From contig NMRA01000497.1 in the NCBI GenBank assembly GCA_002633005.1, forward strand, positions 84,883-148,882: a stretch of 64,000 nucleotides of DNA, read 5' to 3'. A program made the position numbers and the translations under genes. Origin of the DNA: Phoronis australis (Eukaryota; Phoronida; Phoronidae). Below, one piece after another: positions 35,301 to 46,021 of this stretch. The notes under the pieces were generated by a model that made no database searches, had not been told where the DNA came from, and worked only from the letters and a program-made list of their open reading frames with translations. Each line of letters begins with the position of its first letter. The first letter of the stretch is position 1.

Positions 35301-38300
35301 CAGAAATCTGGAGGAAGGCAAGTTGCCGATCAGATGCTCAGTGAAGCGAAACATATGCCAACGGTGCAAAGTTGTCCCTCAGCTGTGCAGATGCCGTCTA
35401 AATATTCTTCAACAGAACTGTAGCTAACCTGTATAAGCAACATGGCCGATAAATTGAGTCCAGTAAGCGACCATCAGGACTCAATTTGGTGATCCGCAGG
35501 TCACTAATGTGACCTTAGGCTTTGTTTGCGACCTGGTAAAAATCCCAAGTCGCCACGCACACATCCGAGCATGCACTTGATGTACTAATATGGAATGCAA
35601 CATTACGACACTGATTTTATAAGTCTTACACAGTAAAAAGCTGATTTTTAGCGACTAAACAGGGCAAAATACAGCTTTAATTGATCAAAAACGCCTTCAA
35701 AAAGGGCAACAATCACCTTTAAGAATCTGTTATTAACAAACATCTTTACGATTAACAGATATGTCATGGTGACTAACTGAAGGAACAAGAGAATGAAAAA
35801 CTTCACCTTTGTTCTTAACTCTGCCGGGTCTTGGATGATGATGATAGGGAGGTCGAAAGGACTCGTCTGATGAACTTAGATCTCCGTCAGTAACCAAACC
35901 TAGAGAAAATAGTTATGGACAGGTTGAACTTGATGAGGACCAGATCAAGTACTGTTCTCACTAAAGAGGTCAACCTCACTTTGGATAATATACCTCAGGT
36001 ACTGTTCTCACTGAAGAGGCCACCCTCACTTTAAACAATATACTTAGTGAACTGTTCTCACCAAAGAGGGCACTCTCACTTTCGACAATATATCCCAAGA
36101 ACTGATCTCACTGAAGAGGTCACCCTCACTTCAGGTAAAACATCTCAAGTACTGTTCTCACTGAAGAGTTCACCCTGGTTTTCAATAATATAACAAAGAA
36201 TAGATAATGGCAATTCTTCTTGTACTAAGTACACAATACAGCAAACAAGTGAAACTCTAAACAAAACAAAACATTAATAAAATTTCAGTTTATACAACGT
36301 ACAAGTCACACAACAACACACGGCAAAGCTTTCACAATTTGCACCAAGGTTGTCATCTTTTGAAAATTAGGAAATCAAAAAATTATGTCAATTAGTTTTT
36401 GTGAAATAAGTGAATAATTACCACAGATACATAATTGTAAGCCAAGATAAATCATTATTAAAGTTGCAAGCTATTATCATTAACGATATTGTTCAGCAAG
36501 GCTAATGCGACAAAGACAGCAGCCAGTGTGAAAGCTGTAGTGCCTGGGGGCAACAACATGATTTTCTAATCTTTGGAAATTTTTGTTTTGCGTTCAACCT
36601 TTCACTCACCGGGTTCTGACCGAAGGGAGATCCCTTGTCTGAGGTGATTGTCAATGAGGCCAACGATCTTTGTGAAGCCTGACAAGAGGGCCAGGCAGCG
36701 GGCAGTATTGTTATCCTTTCCCCGCACATGGACATTGGAGCCCTGAAAGGCAATGAATAAAGGTTGGTCCTTTCATGAATGGAATAGGCGTAATACACTG
36801 CAAGGTAGGCTTCTGTGACCTTTTGTTTTCCATCCATTTAATGTATCATTTCTGATTCACAAGTTCAAAGCTCACTTCTAACCTTTGATGGAACGTGTCG
36901 AGACAAACATTAAGGCAACCAGTGGCTAAAGTTAAGACTGAGTCAGGATTAAATCTCTGATTTCAGGCATGAAAGTTAAAGCAGTAATTCTTAATATTTA
37001 TGTTTTCTGTCCAAAAAGTTTTGATTTCGGCTTCTTACCGTCATAAAATTGGTCCGAATCAAAGCGGGCGTAAGTTCTGGGCTAGGACAGAAATGACAGT
37101 TGGGGTCAAGCTCATAAAATTTCGGGTCACAGCGAGCCCATAATCACTTTTAAACTGAGTAACGAACAAAACACGACCGCTGCAAGAGGCTTCCACCAAA
37201 AGTTGTATTTTTTAAGCACGAGTTAAATGATGTTTCAGTAACCAATCAGCCTTAAGTACAAGTTTGTGTGCTTACTCGACGTGCACCACACAATCGGTCA
37301 ACTATCCAGTCCAGTTTCGACTACAGGGATTTGTCCACGTGCTCGAGTGCTTTTGATACAAAAAAATTACTGGACAGAGAATGGCCATTAGCGCGTTGAA
37401 ACCACGATTAAAACACTTTTGCTTCCAATGCCAGAAAAATGCGATAAACAACACAGTTATAATAATAATTGTACAAGAAATGTTTTCTCATTTTCACATT
37501 TTGTAGCCATTTCATGGCCAACAACTTTACTAGCCTTTATACTACTGTTGCACTAAGGTTTAAGTTAGTCATACTTCAAAAATTCACGTAATTACGACTT
37601 CAATAACTTTCAGCCAGTAGAAAATTCTTGTTGAAGACTTACGAATTCTAAAAAGTACTGCACTATTATTTCGTGACCCTCAGATGCCGCCCACATCAGA
37701 GGTGTGTAGCCCTTCGCTATCTCCCTGCAAAAACGGCCACATAAAGATACAAGACACATTCAAAACCAAACAAGGGTGGGATCTAATCTTTTTACTAAAA
37801 GATCAAATTCAAATTTATTTTTTGGTATTTTCTATTCTATTTTTGTGCAAATCTAGGTAAGTGTAAGTTATTCTGTGCTCGACTACATTAAGGTTTATGG
37901 AAATAATGTTTCTATTTCTAGTCCAAGTTTGCATTTGAGTGAGCTAGAAACTCCAGTAAAGAGGTGAAATTTAGAGTAAAAACTCAAAATTTTGAGTTCT
38001 AACTCTAATGTTTATCCTGAATGATAGGATTAACAAGTACAAACTGGGAATAGACGGTTTTCCATCTAAACCACATTGTACTTGTGTGTCAGGCACTCAT
38101 CTTGATATTCCACAAAAACAGATACCAAACATAACTTTGAGTTTGAACTCGATTAAAATGATTAGACTTTGCGCTTAGGTATAAAATGTTAAGACCATGC
38201 ATATTTTTATGCGTGAATATTGCATGGAATTTTAGCCAAGATTATAATTCGGATGTTTAGAGACGAAATGTCATGGCAGTAGACGACGCAATATGGACCT

Positions 38301-41300
38301 GGAAATAAGAATAGACATGCTGTCACATTGGGTTCAAAACGTCATAACGATGGCAAAATAACGTCATGCTAAACATCCCTAAGGTTTTGATGTGACTGAT
38401 TATTGCATAAATGCATTCAACAATTAATAACAAAGTTTCAAAAGATAATCAGTAAAATTCTTGACTTTGCTTATTGTAAATTTCAAAACATACTGAAAAT
38501 AATATACAGATACAGAGTGAACATTAATTTCATTACGAACCTAAACAATACTTTTACTCTAGTCTCAAATCCATTTTGCATACGGTTCACAAAAAATTGT
38601 CCAGTAATTTTTAGTCAAAATGAATATGGGTGTACGTAAGAATGTCAGACTACAACTTCTATATGTTGGCAGCCGGGTAACTGTCAAAATGAATTTGGAC
38701 AGCACACAGACTACAACTTTTTTAAGTTAGCAGCTGGGTACAGTCAAATGAATTCGAATGTTCCTATTAAAGCACACTGACTACAACTTCTATCTGTCGC
38801 CTACTGGGTACAATCAAAAAATTTAGAAGTACTGTATCGCGGTGTGCAGACCACAGTGGTAAAGTATATAAAATCCATGCAATGTGAGAGAAATTTGAAT
38901 TTGATTTTGAAGGGGTGAGAGGTCTAGTCAGTTTTTCAAGCAGCCTAACAGTACACTTAATGGATATTTTGTCCACCAGACAACACTGCAGGCAGCATCT
39001 GGATGCCTGACGAAGGCAGCCAGCCTCCCTGAAAAATAAATCAAACGTCAGCTGCCTGGCACCATACCCCGTATGATCAGTAAACATCCAGGCAGATTCC
39101 CGAACTATACTGTTTAATGACAGGAAATTTAATTTCGTAATAAAAACATAGCATTGCCTAGTTATGCTTGGATCAGCACGCACAATGATTTGACTCCCCA
39201 GCCGTTGACTCACCTGACTTCTTTATCAGCTAAATTCTCCAACAAGAATTTAACGACGTTCTGATGCCCAGCATATGTTGCATGAAATAACGCGGTCCAA
39301 CCTTTCTTATCCTTGGCTTCTATGTTGGCACCTTGCTGTAATACAAACAACTTATTTCTTTAGTCATTATACATATGTACACATGCTTCACAGCCAGCCA
39401 GAATTCATTAAAAACTGGTAGGAAGAGCACTGTTTATTTCAGTGTTATGATCATATTTGTTCCATACCAAGAAACGATGCCTTTGATTCAGACGCAAATA
39501 GGTGATCAGTAGAAAACAAATAGCCATCCAACAGCATAAAAACAATTAAATAACCCAAAAATCTAACAGACTATGAAATATTTTGTTGAAAACCGCACTT
39601 CATATTTGCAAGAAACCTTTCCAGTTTCACAGAATGCAATATGAGGAAATATTACCTAGCAAAAAAACAATTTCAATTGTGTGTTAAAACACACACTTTA
39701 GCAACGTGGACATAAGGACTTAAAATCATGCCAAGAATTGAGGCATGTGGCAGATAAATTTCTGGCATGCCATAAGATGTCATTAGGGCCAGTCAATTTA
39801 TAACAATATTACAACAAATATTAAATTATGCCCTATTGTGAATTTGCCGAGAATAGCTGACCTACGACCTTTCTTCTCCACTTGATGGCTGCACAATATT
39901 CTGTGCATCCGTCACTTTATATAATCATATTAAAGGTTCATTTCACCCAGTTTAGCCGGCTCAAAACAAAAATTGAATTAATGCATTTTACTCTCATAAA
40001 ATCTGCTTCATAATATACCGTACCTGCTAAACCGGCTGAAAAACAACTTTTAGAACAAAATGGACGCAAAAATGTTAAATCTGAACAGCTCCTGCTTACA
40101 CATAGTAAGAAGTAGCAGACGCTTTCATTGCCGCAGCTCGCCGCTAGCATTAGCGCCGTCTGTCCTTTGTTGTTCTTGGCGTGTACATCTACTTTAGATT
40201 CTAACAGCAAGTTGACCACGTTGTCGTGTCCAATGTAGCTAGCGTACATTAGCGGTGTCCAGCCGCCCAGGTTCTTCCTAGTAAGATCCTCTTTTCCGCT
40301 GTAGTTAGTGAAGGTTTAGTTAAGTCTACTGTGGCAAATGAACACTTGGCATGATAATATGTTAACGGTACATTACAACATGATATATAGAATAGTGAAG
40401 TTTGAATTCAGAGGCATGATCACAGATCTGTTTTGACCCAGTGAAAGAGCTCAGTGGATATGCATAAAAATCAAGCTATAATCAAACAGAACTACCGTAC
40501 GCGCATATTTAGGCTACACACGAAGCTGCGTCTGCATCTGGAATTAGGCACAAACACTTGTTGTGATGAGCAAATACCAAACAGACAAGCAAGTGAGCAA
40601 AACTTGACCCATCCTTTAAGAAAGGTAGATGCTGACATGTATGTAATACAAAGTGTAATATTAACTATGGAAAGTGCAGTACAAAGAATGACCAAGTGGC
40701 GTACGGAAAACAGCCAACAGGCATGCGTATCCACTGCAGCAGTCACAGGTCTCTACTCGAGAAACATTTAAATAAAATAGTTTTTGAAAGAATCCATAGT
40801 CAAAAATAGGCACAAGCACCTAAATGCACAAAATAATGCAAAAATTTTGGTTCAGGTCTAAAGTTTTGGGGGAAATGTTTCTGGGAAGTGTCTTTAAAGT
40901 CCTGTGTTTTCTCCCTAAATAATTATACAATACTGCAATTACGAAATAATTTAAAAGCAGCAAGTGGTTTCTTCAAACCAATTATATGAAATACCAGAAT
41001 AAATTTCCTGATATCAGTAACTCTTAACAGATGTAATCTCAAATGTCAAAATATCCGTGCTCACAGACAGTGACAGTGCACTGGAAATTAGCCGCTTGCG
41101 CAAAACGTTAAGAATCTTGGTTTAATAAGACATACCTGACAATGAACATCCTAACGGCATCATACTGTCCAAGGCTTGAAGCAGTATGAATGTCCACAGG
41201 AAGCGGATCAAAGTCCTCGTCTACCCCACTCCAGCCTCTCCAACACGACAGACTTCTGTCTAGCAGTTCGCTCTCTGAAGACTCATCTGAAGCAGCTTCA

Positions 41301-41323
41301 TACAGCAAGTCTTCAGATGCCAT
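29354..41323 (-). CDS. ANKS3: ankyrin repeat and SAM domain protein 3
   Basis: Twelve minus-strand coding exons: 41136-41323 (ATG), 40100-40298, 39214-39335, 37643-37724, 36610-36742, 35807-35899, 34563-34649, 33329-33475, 32102-32583, 31388-31529, 30380-30552, 29354-29609 (TGA). All joins are in phase and give 700 residues; human ANKS3 is about 650. Ankyrin repeats span about residues 50-240 (GGWTPLMYASYIGHD, KGQTALMLAASCGNES, KKGWTALFHATYAGH, KGYTPLMWAASEGHE). A SAM domain lies at about 470-530 (FEEQDVDLQVFLSLT...GPRRKMTNAIARWHS) with a coiled-coil-like tail after it. The family-specific SEGPEALARL and PKGYVTF motifs are present. In vertebrates ANKS3 binds ANKS6 and BICC1 through SAM contacts and belongs to the nephronophthisis module of the cilium. 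An N at 32224 falsely shifts the frame at the start of the SAM domain. Confidence 0.95.
32102..32583 (-). other. ANKS3: ANKS3 exon 9, SAM domain, with apparent frameshift at N 32224
   Basis: Upstream of the N the frame gives ILQNRPQD; downstream a different frame gives LQELIAEQGLLKYLPIFEEQ. If the N is dropped the two join as PQDLQELIAEQG, which aligns with the vertebrate PQDL...LLEQIG segment, and the exon phases close. The N is therefore best read as a spurious extra base rather than a mutation. Confidence 0.9.
32224..32224. other. single ambiguous base, probable artefactual insertion
   Basis: This isolated N lies in a coding exon and is the only thing preventing an open ANKS3 frame. Confidence 0.9.
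35949..36198. repeat. 50-bp tandem repeat, 5 copies
   Basis: Copies start at 35949, 35999, 36049, 36099 and 36149, each of the form G(T/A)ACTGTTCTCACTGAAGAG followed by G(T/C)CACCCTCACTTT and an AATATA-rich end. Divergence is moderate. It lies in ANKS3 intron 5. Confidence 0.9.
38645..38830. repeat. about 62-bp imperfect tandem repeat, 3 copies
   Basis: Three blocks each contain GACTACAACTT(C/T)T, then a (G/C)GGGTA segment, then a CAAAATGAATT-like end, starting near 38647, 38709 and 38779. It lies in ANKS3 intron 3. Confidence 0.7.
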
Positions 41324-41576
41324 GCTGCCACCTTTTGGGCAAAAATCACAATTTGAAAGCAGAGTTCAAAGGTGCCCAATTTACCACAGTACGTGAAAAG
41401 AGCACAGACCTCACAGGGTTAGAACTTCACTTACAAGCATATTTTCGCTTCCATGTTTTGAAACTTGAAGAAAAACCAAGAAGTTAAAAAAATAGTTACA
41501 ACCATTTTTGCTCCCCTTCTCGTTTCTAAAATAATTGAAAATTAACCAAATGCAGCCTCTGCATTTTTCTCTTTAG

Positions 41577-41765
41577 ATTGTGCCAGATTCACATCTCCAT
41601 GAAACCATCAGCACAATTTGTCTCTGGAACTCCGTACACCACAACCATAAGTCCTCCAAACTGATTTATGGGTGCTTCAAACGGGACATCATAGGCGTTA
41701 TACAGCAGGATATGTATCAAATGTTTTCATACGAGGTATAAATATGAGTTGTTGTTTAAAAGATG
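41577..41765 (+). mobile_element. possible non-LTR retrotransposon C-terminal relic
   Basis: A plus-strand frame reads STICLWNSVHHN, then SSKLIYGCFKRDI. The WNS(L/V)... spacing ...F(K)R(D/E) pattern resembles the end of many non-LTR reverse-transcriptase ORFs. It then stops. The match is short and I am not sure of it. Confidence 0.35.
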
Positions 41766-41771
41766 TATTTG

Positions 41772-42150
41772 TATGCTACTAACTATGCTAATGTACAGCA
41801 TGAAATAAACAATGTTATTTTAACATAATCTACGCTTGTATTCATTGACAACTTGCAAGTTTGAAAACAAAAAAATCTATATTTATGTGACTTTTGCACT
41901 AATGCCGTATCTCGCAAGCTCACATAGTCCACATCATGCAGTGTTATTCCCCAACACCAAGTCACAATACTTACCGGACACGTGCGGTTTGACAGTGACA
42001 CGCAGAGGATCATTTTCGTCGCAAAACTCGTTAAAAACATTTGTCAATTTTCAACCGACTTCATATTCACATCGTTGCTATATGACCTGTTTCTAACTAA
42101 TTTGGCCAAACAATCACAGAAATAAGGATTTAGCGTGCAAGTTCCACAGT
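41772..42150. repeat. dispersed repeat, copy 2
   Basis: Second copy of the family seen at 1789-2140, same orientation, including GAAAACAAAAAAATCT, a CACATCATGCA block and CAATTTTCAACC, CAATCACAGA and AAGTTCCAC near the end. Confidence 0.7.
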
Positions 42151-42671
42151 TCCACAGCGTGCCGATACACCTTTGGCATCCACAGGCAACGCATTGCCTA
42201 TTAGATGGCTGAAATGCAGGATTACTGACAAAGGGATGAACGTCGTCTCTTTTTAATGGAATGCATGGTTTCTCGACAAAGCGTGACCTGATTTAGAGAC
42301 GCAGGCAATCACTGAATAACAGCCTCATTACTTAGTGGCTTAAACTAGTTCTCTAGATCAGGGACCATTAATTCCCACTGCTACCTTTAAGCTAATTATT
42401 TCGGTCTCAATTTAACATTACACCTGAAATTACTTTAGTAAAAATACATAACTTAGAAGTGACACCATGAAGACAATTATTCACGTCTTCTTGGTATCAC
42501 TACTATACTCTAGCATGGACTTTACACTTTTGTCTTAATTTCTCTATCATGGGTAAGTGGACTTACAGTTACATATTCATTAAAGCTCGTGAGAAACTTC
42601 TGCAGAATAAAGTTTTTTTTGAAGTTATTGGCTCTACGGTAACCTATTTTTTAAACTACCAGAGCTTGTGT

Positions 42672-43095
42672 TGCTGTGCGTGAACTTGGAATCCTGCTTA
42701 ATCTCAAGATTAAGCGGAAGTGAGTGTTGCGTGAACTTGGAATTGAATATTCTTTAAGACAAAAAGGTGACATTTCTGTTCGCTGAAAAGAATTTTTGCA
42801 GTTATTGGCCTCAAAATCAACCATTTTCTCCCTTACTGTAACTTGTGTCGCTGAACTGGAGGAATATGTGAATGGCTAAATCGATTATTGTTTGGTGAAA
42901 CTGATCGCCCGAAGATGAAAAGGTTGGTTTAAACTGATATTATTTTATTCAAATGTAACTTGATTTAGTGCAGTGCAAATGTTTATGAACATGAACGTGA
43001 TTATTTGAGTGAACTTGTCAAGTTGCCTCGCGTATTCCAAGTTCACGCAACACTCACTTCTTGAGATTAAGCAAGATTCCAAGTTCACGTACAGC
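42672..43095. mobile_element. foldback element, about 75-bp arms
   Basis: Left arm 42672-42741 reads TTGCTGTGCGTGAACTTGGA, then CTGCTTAATCTCAAG, then AAGTGAGTGTTGCGTGAACT. The right arm, about 43025-43095, is its inverted copy: TTCCAAGTTCACGCAACACT, CACTTCTTGAGATTAAGCA, TTCCAAGTTCACGTA. Each arm contains the sequence GCGTGAACTTGGA twice. A further related block lies at 43272-43332 (CAGATTCCAAGTTCACGCAT...). It lies in the divergent ANKS3 upstream region. Confidence 0.8.
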
Positions 43096-43520
43096 AGTGT
43101 CACTTCAAAGGAATTGAATGGTTAATTATCGTTTTATGATTAATTTTACCAACAGCTGGAAAAAAGCCAATAAAACAGCCGTGCAATTCATCCAAAAATA
43201 TGATTATTTGACCACATAACTGGATCTAGTGGATTCTAGTCATTTCTAGTGCCAACTTGCCAAGCTTACTTGAATGCCAGATTCCAAGTTCACGCATACG
43301 TGATCTTGAGATCAAGCGGGGCTCCAAGTTTAAGCACAACATCACTACTCTGGAACAAATTTGTTTTGAACTTCTGACGTGGCCTGTGACTGTGTGTCTG
43401 TGTATGGGACAGTCTGACAGTGACAGTGACAGACATTGTCATTGATTGACAAGTCATTGTTGTCAAATCTTGACTCTGAGTTTGTGTTGGTTACTTCTTT
43501 AATTAATCAAGGCGTTTAAA

Positions 43521-45687
43521 ATGAATGTATTAGAGTGGAAAAAATCTAAATCCTTAAAGAAAAATGTTATCAACTCAACCAGAAACTCTAAATTCAGGGA
43601 ATTTGCGTTGACGTGTAGCACAATAAGGACACCGTACCTGCATTTGTCCCAGGTTCCAATCAACTACCCTGCCCTCTTGTGTTGAAATTGAAATCTCGTC
43701 TGTTATCGCGGTAGTTAGTAATCCGGGGATTTTTTTAATGGTGGACGTTTGTAAACCCGAGATCGAATCTCTGAAGTTGACAGTCCATGCTAGTCTTGCA
43801 CAATAGTATAGAATGACGGCGTAACATATTTATCTCATAACCTTCTATGCACAGCGTTTCATTCACAAGTAAGCTTTATTTGTTTTAACGGTCATAGTTA
43901 TTAAAAAAATGCATTTGAAGAGAGCGTTCTCTGTAAATCTTGGAAATGAAGGATTGTTGTCATAATTACCAAGGAGTCGAGAGTAATGTAGCTCCTGACT
44001 GTTTAACTGGCTTGCATTCGGTTGGCACAAGGTGCGCACAAGAAAGCTAGTGTGATCACTTAGTGCATGGCGATGTTGTAAAAGCGTCCCGTGACAGGCT
44101 CCAGTGTTTATAAGTGGTAATAATAATAATAAATAATTGCTGTCACCTGCTCAGATGAGATTGGTCAGAGTTCGATATGGTAATGGCATAACATTAATAG
44201 ACTTAAGACTATACTCTGCTGGTTTCAATAACTTGCATGTCGGTACATGAATGGTTAATGTACCCACATGCAAGTTATTCAGGTTCAATTCCCAAATGGA
44301 ATAATTGATTTGACTAGTTGCAGTTACTTACTAATCTTTCAAAGACGTAGGTGCTTGATCTTGCATTTTCGTGAGTTTCTTGCACCTAAGGAACACAGTC
44401 CTGGACTGTGCCTGTACCTGGACAGTGCCTGGACTGTGCTTGTGCCTGGACTGTGCCTGTGCATGGACTGTGCCTGTGCCTGGACTGTGCCTGTGCCTGG
44501 ACTGTGCCTTTGCATGCAGACATGGTTTTAAATTATTGATCCCATATGTCAGAAGAACAATGCTAGACTTTCAAGAAGGAATGGGGGTGGGGGGGGGGGT
44601 GNNNNNNNNNNNNNNNNNNNNNNNNGGTGATCATGAGGAATTTGTACCGTCACGGCATCACCAGGCTGTACCAGGATCATGGGTGTAGTAGACAGTGACC
44701 CCTGTCTGTAGCTGGCTATAGTAGAGATGGTAAGGCTCCCTGTCTGTAGCTGGCTATAGTAGAGATGGTAAAGCTCTTATAAGAGCTTTATACGCCTCAC
44801 ACTGCATGACAGCATTTTCCCATGCAGTGACTTTACCAGACGTAGGGGGTTCTAACATCTAGCCAAGCACACTCTTTTGTCTGTTATGACAAGAAGCAGG
44901 CCAATTATCTACCAGGCTTATTACAGACCACGTGTGAACACAGTCAAACTCAAAGTGAATTGGTGTATTCAGAAAGAATAGATTGTTGTAACTTAGGTTA
45001 CAGTTGGGCGATGGGCGATTCAAAATCTAAACATGATCACCATTTGACTTAGATTTCAGAAATGCTATTGGTTTATGTTCAAATATGTTATAACTTAACT
45101 TTTATTTTTAACAGCACAGCCCAGTCAGGGTAGATATGATCTTATTGGAGATTAGAGCAATTATCAAACAAAAGAGAGCTGGCCCTCCAATCATAAATGC
45201 CAGAATGGAGTTAATCAGTCGTGTAAGATATTGGCTACAGGGGTAAACTTCCCAACTTGTTGTTGGGCTATAGAATCGAACAAGCAATGGGAAGCACCGT
45301 AATGGATCAAAACATCAAGGACACGTTGTTATAAGAACATTTTGCGTACAGAGGGATAACTTAGGAGGCCGTCAATGTTTTTAAATCCTTCCAACTCAAA
45401 CAAATACTGTAATCGAACTTTTTCTTGGAGCATTCCTTCATTCCGTTGCCCAATTCAGCATCTGGCCATTTTCAACACTGTGCGCGCTCCTGGCGGGACC
45501 TGATATTTATGAGTGCTTAACTATAAATTCTTTTGAAGTCCTGAAACGACCCCTCTAATTTGACTGATGAACAATACGAGACCAATTTTATTATTATACT
45601 AAGTGACCTCATTCAAATTTTTTTTGCAGAAGACATGAATTTAATGTTGCCTTAAATGAGCTGAAAGAACAATTGTTCGAAGGCTGA
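43521..45687 (+). CDS. unrecognised 105-residue protein, three exons
   Basis: Plus-strand exons 43521-43652 (ATG in context TTTAAAATGA), 45115-45242 and 45630-45687 (TGA). The joins are CAG|GTTCCA to TTTTTAACAG|CAC at phase 0, and GG|GTAAAC to TTTTTTTGCAG|A at phase 2. The CDS is 318 bp. The protein is small, basic and helical-looking: MNVLEWKKSKSLKKNV at the start, then RTPYLHLSQHSPVRVDMILL, then KQKRAGPPIINARMELISRV, ending LNELKEQLFEG. Exons 2 and 3 each have strong polypyrimidine acceptors and both read open in the shared frame, which makes chance unlikely. The first donor is weak, so exon 1 is the least certain. No signal peptide or membrane span. I do not recognise it. Confidence 0.6.
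44385..44512 (+). repeat. 18-bp tandem repeat, CTGGACTGTGCCTGTGC type
   Basis: About six units of CTGGACTGTGCCTGTGC with small changes. The array reads open in two frames only because of its composition; it lies in intron 1 of the 105-aa gene. Confidence 0.85.
44602..44625. other. assembly gap, 24 N
   Basis: Unresolved bases immediately after a long G run, typical of sequencing failure at homopolymer G. Confidence 0.95.
44702..44777. repeat. 39-bp direct repeat, two copies
   Basis: CCCTGTCTGTAGCTGGCTAT followed by AGTAGAGATGGTAA(G/A)GCTC occurs twice in tandem. Confidence 0.9.
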
Positions 45688-46021
45688 GTCATAACCTTGC
45701 TTCGTGCTACCCGAACACATCATTCACTTTGACTATCACGTCCATCCTCGAACAGCATCGCAGTTTCACAGCAATCTTATTGGAGAGCATGCAACTGTTC
45801 TTGTTGTGTTAATTAAGCTGTTCAAAAGTATTCCTGAGTCACAACACCATACGAAGCTGAAACTGTGAAAAGAAATTGACTCTTTTATCTGGACAACCAA
45901 TGCCCTCATAATGATTTATTGTGATGTTGTTATATTCCCATGTTGTTAAGTATATTCACACGTATAGTTTTGCTTGCAAAAATCAAGTTTCAGTTTGGTC
46001 GATCATTTCAGGAGAAACAAA
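45688..46021. other. intergenic, upstream of the DNAAF8-like gene
   Basis: About 330 bases between the stop of the 105-aa gene and the next ATG. A good acceptor (TCATTTCAG) ends at 46011, just 10 bases before the ATG, so the DNAAF8-like gene may have a non-coding first exon further upstream. No poly(A) signal for the small gene was found. Confidence 0.4.

Larger units (their letters stand above)
41324..43520. other. intergenic between ANKS3 and the 105-aa gene
   Basis: Holds the 5' UTR and promoter of the leftward ANKS3 and of the rightward small gene. Most of it is repeat: a possible retrotransposon relic at 41577-41765, a dispersed repeat at 41772-42150 and a foldback at 42672-43095. No promoter element could be picked out. 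Confidence 0.5.

Noticed and set aside
36502-36837. 111-codon minus-strand open frame at ANKS3 exon 5
   Set aside because: It reads the exon in the wrong frame; the frame that fits both splice phases gives HVRGKDNTARCLALL and continues the ankyrin region.
38767-39213. 148-codon minus-strand open frame next to ANKS3 exon 3
   Set aside because: It is an intron extension on the 3' side of the ANKS3 donor at 39213; it shows no domain and ANKS3 joins correctly without it.
44268-44688. Open frames of 87 and 105 codons with repeated CLDCA/TVPVPGLCLC
   Set aside because: They are translations of an 18-bp tandem repeat that has no stop codons; the second also runs through Ns.
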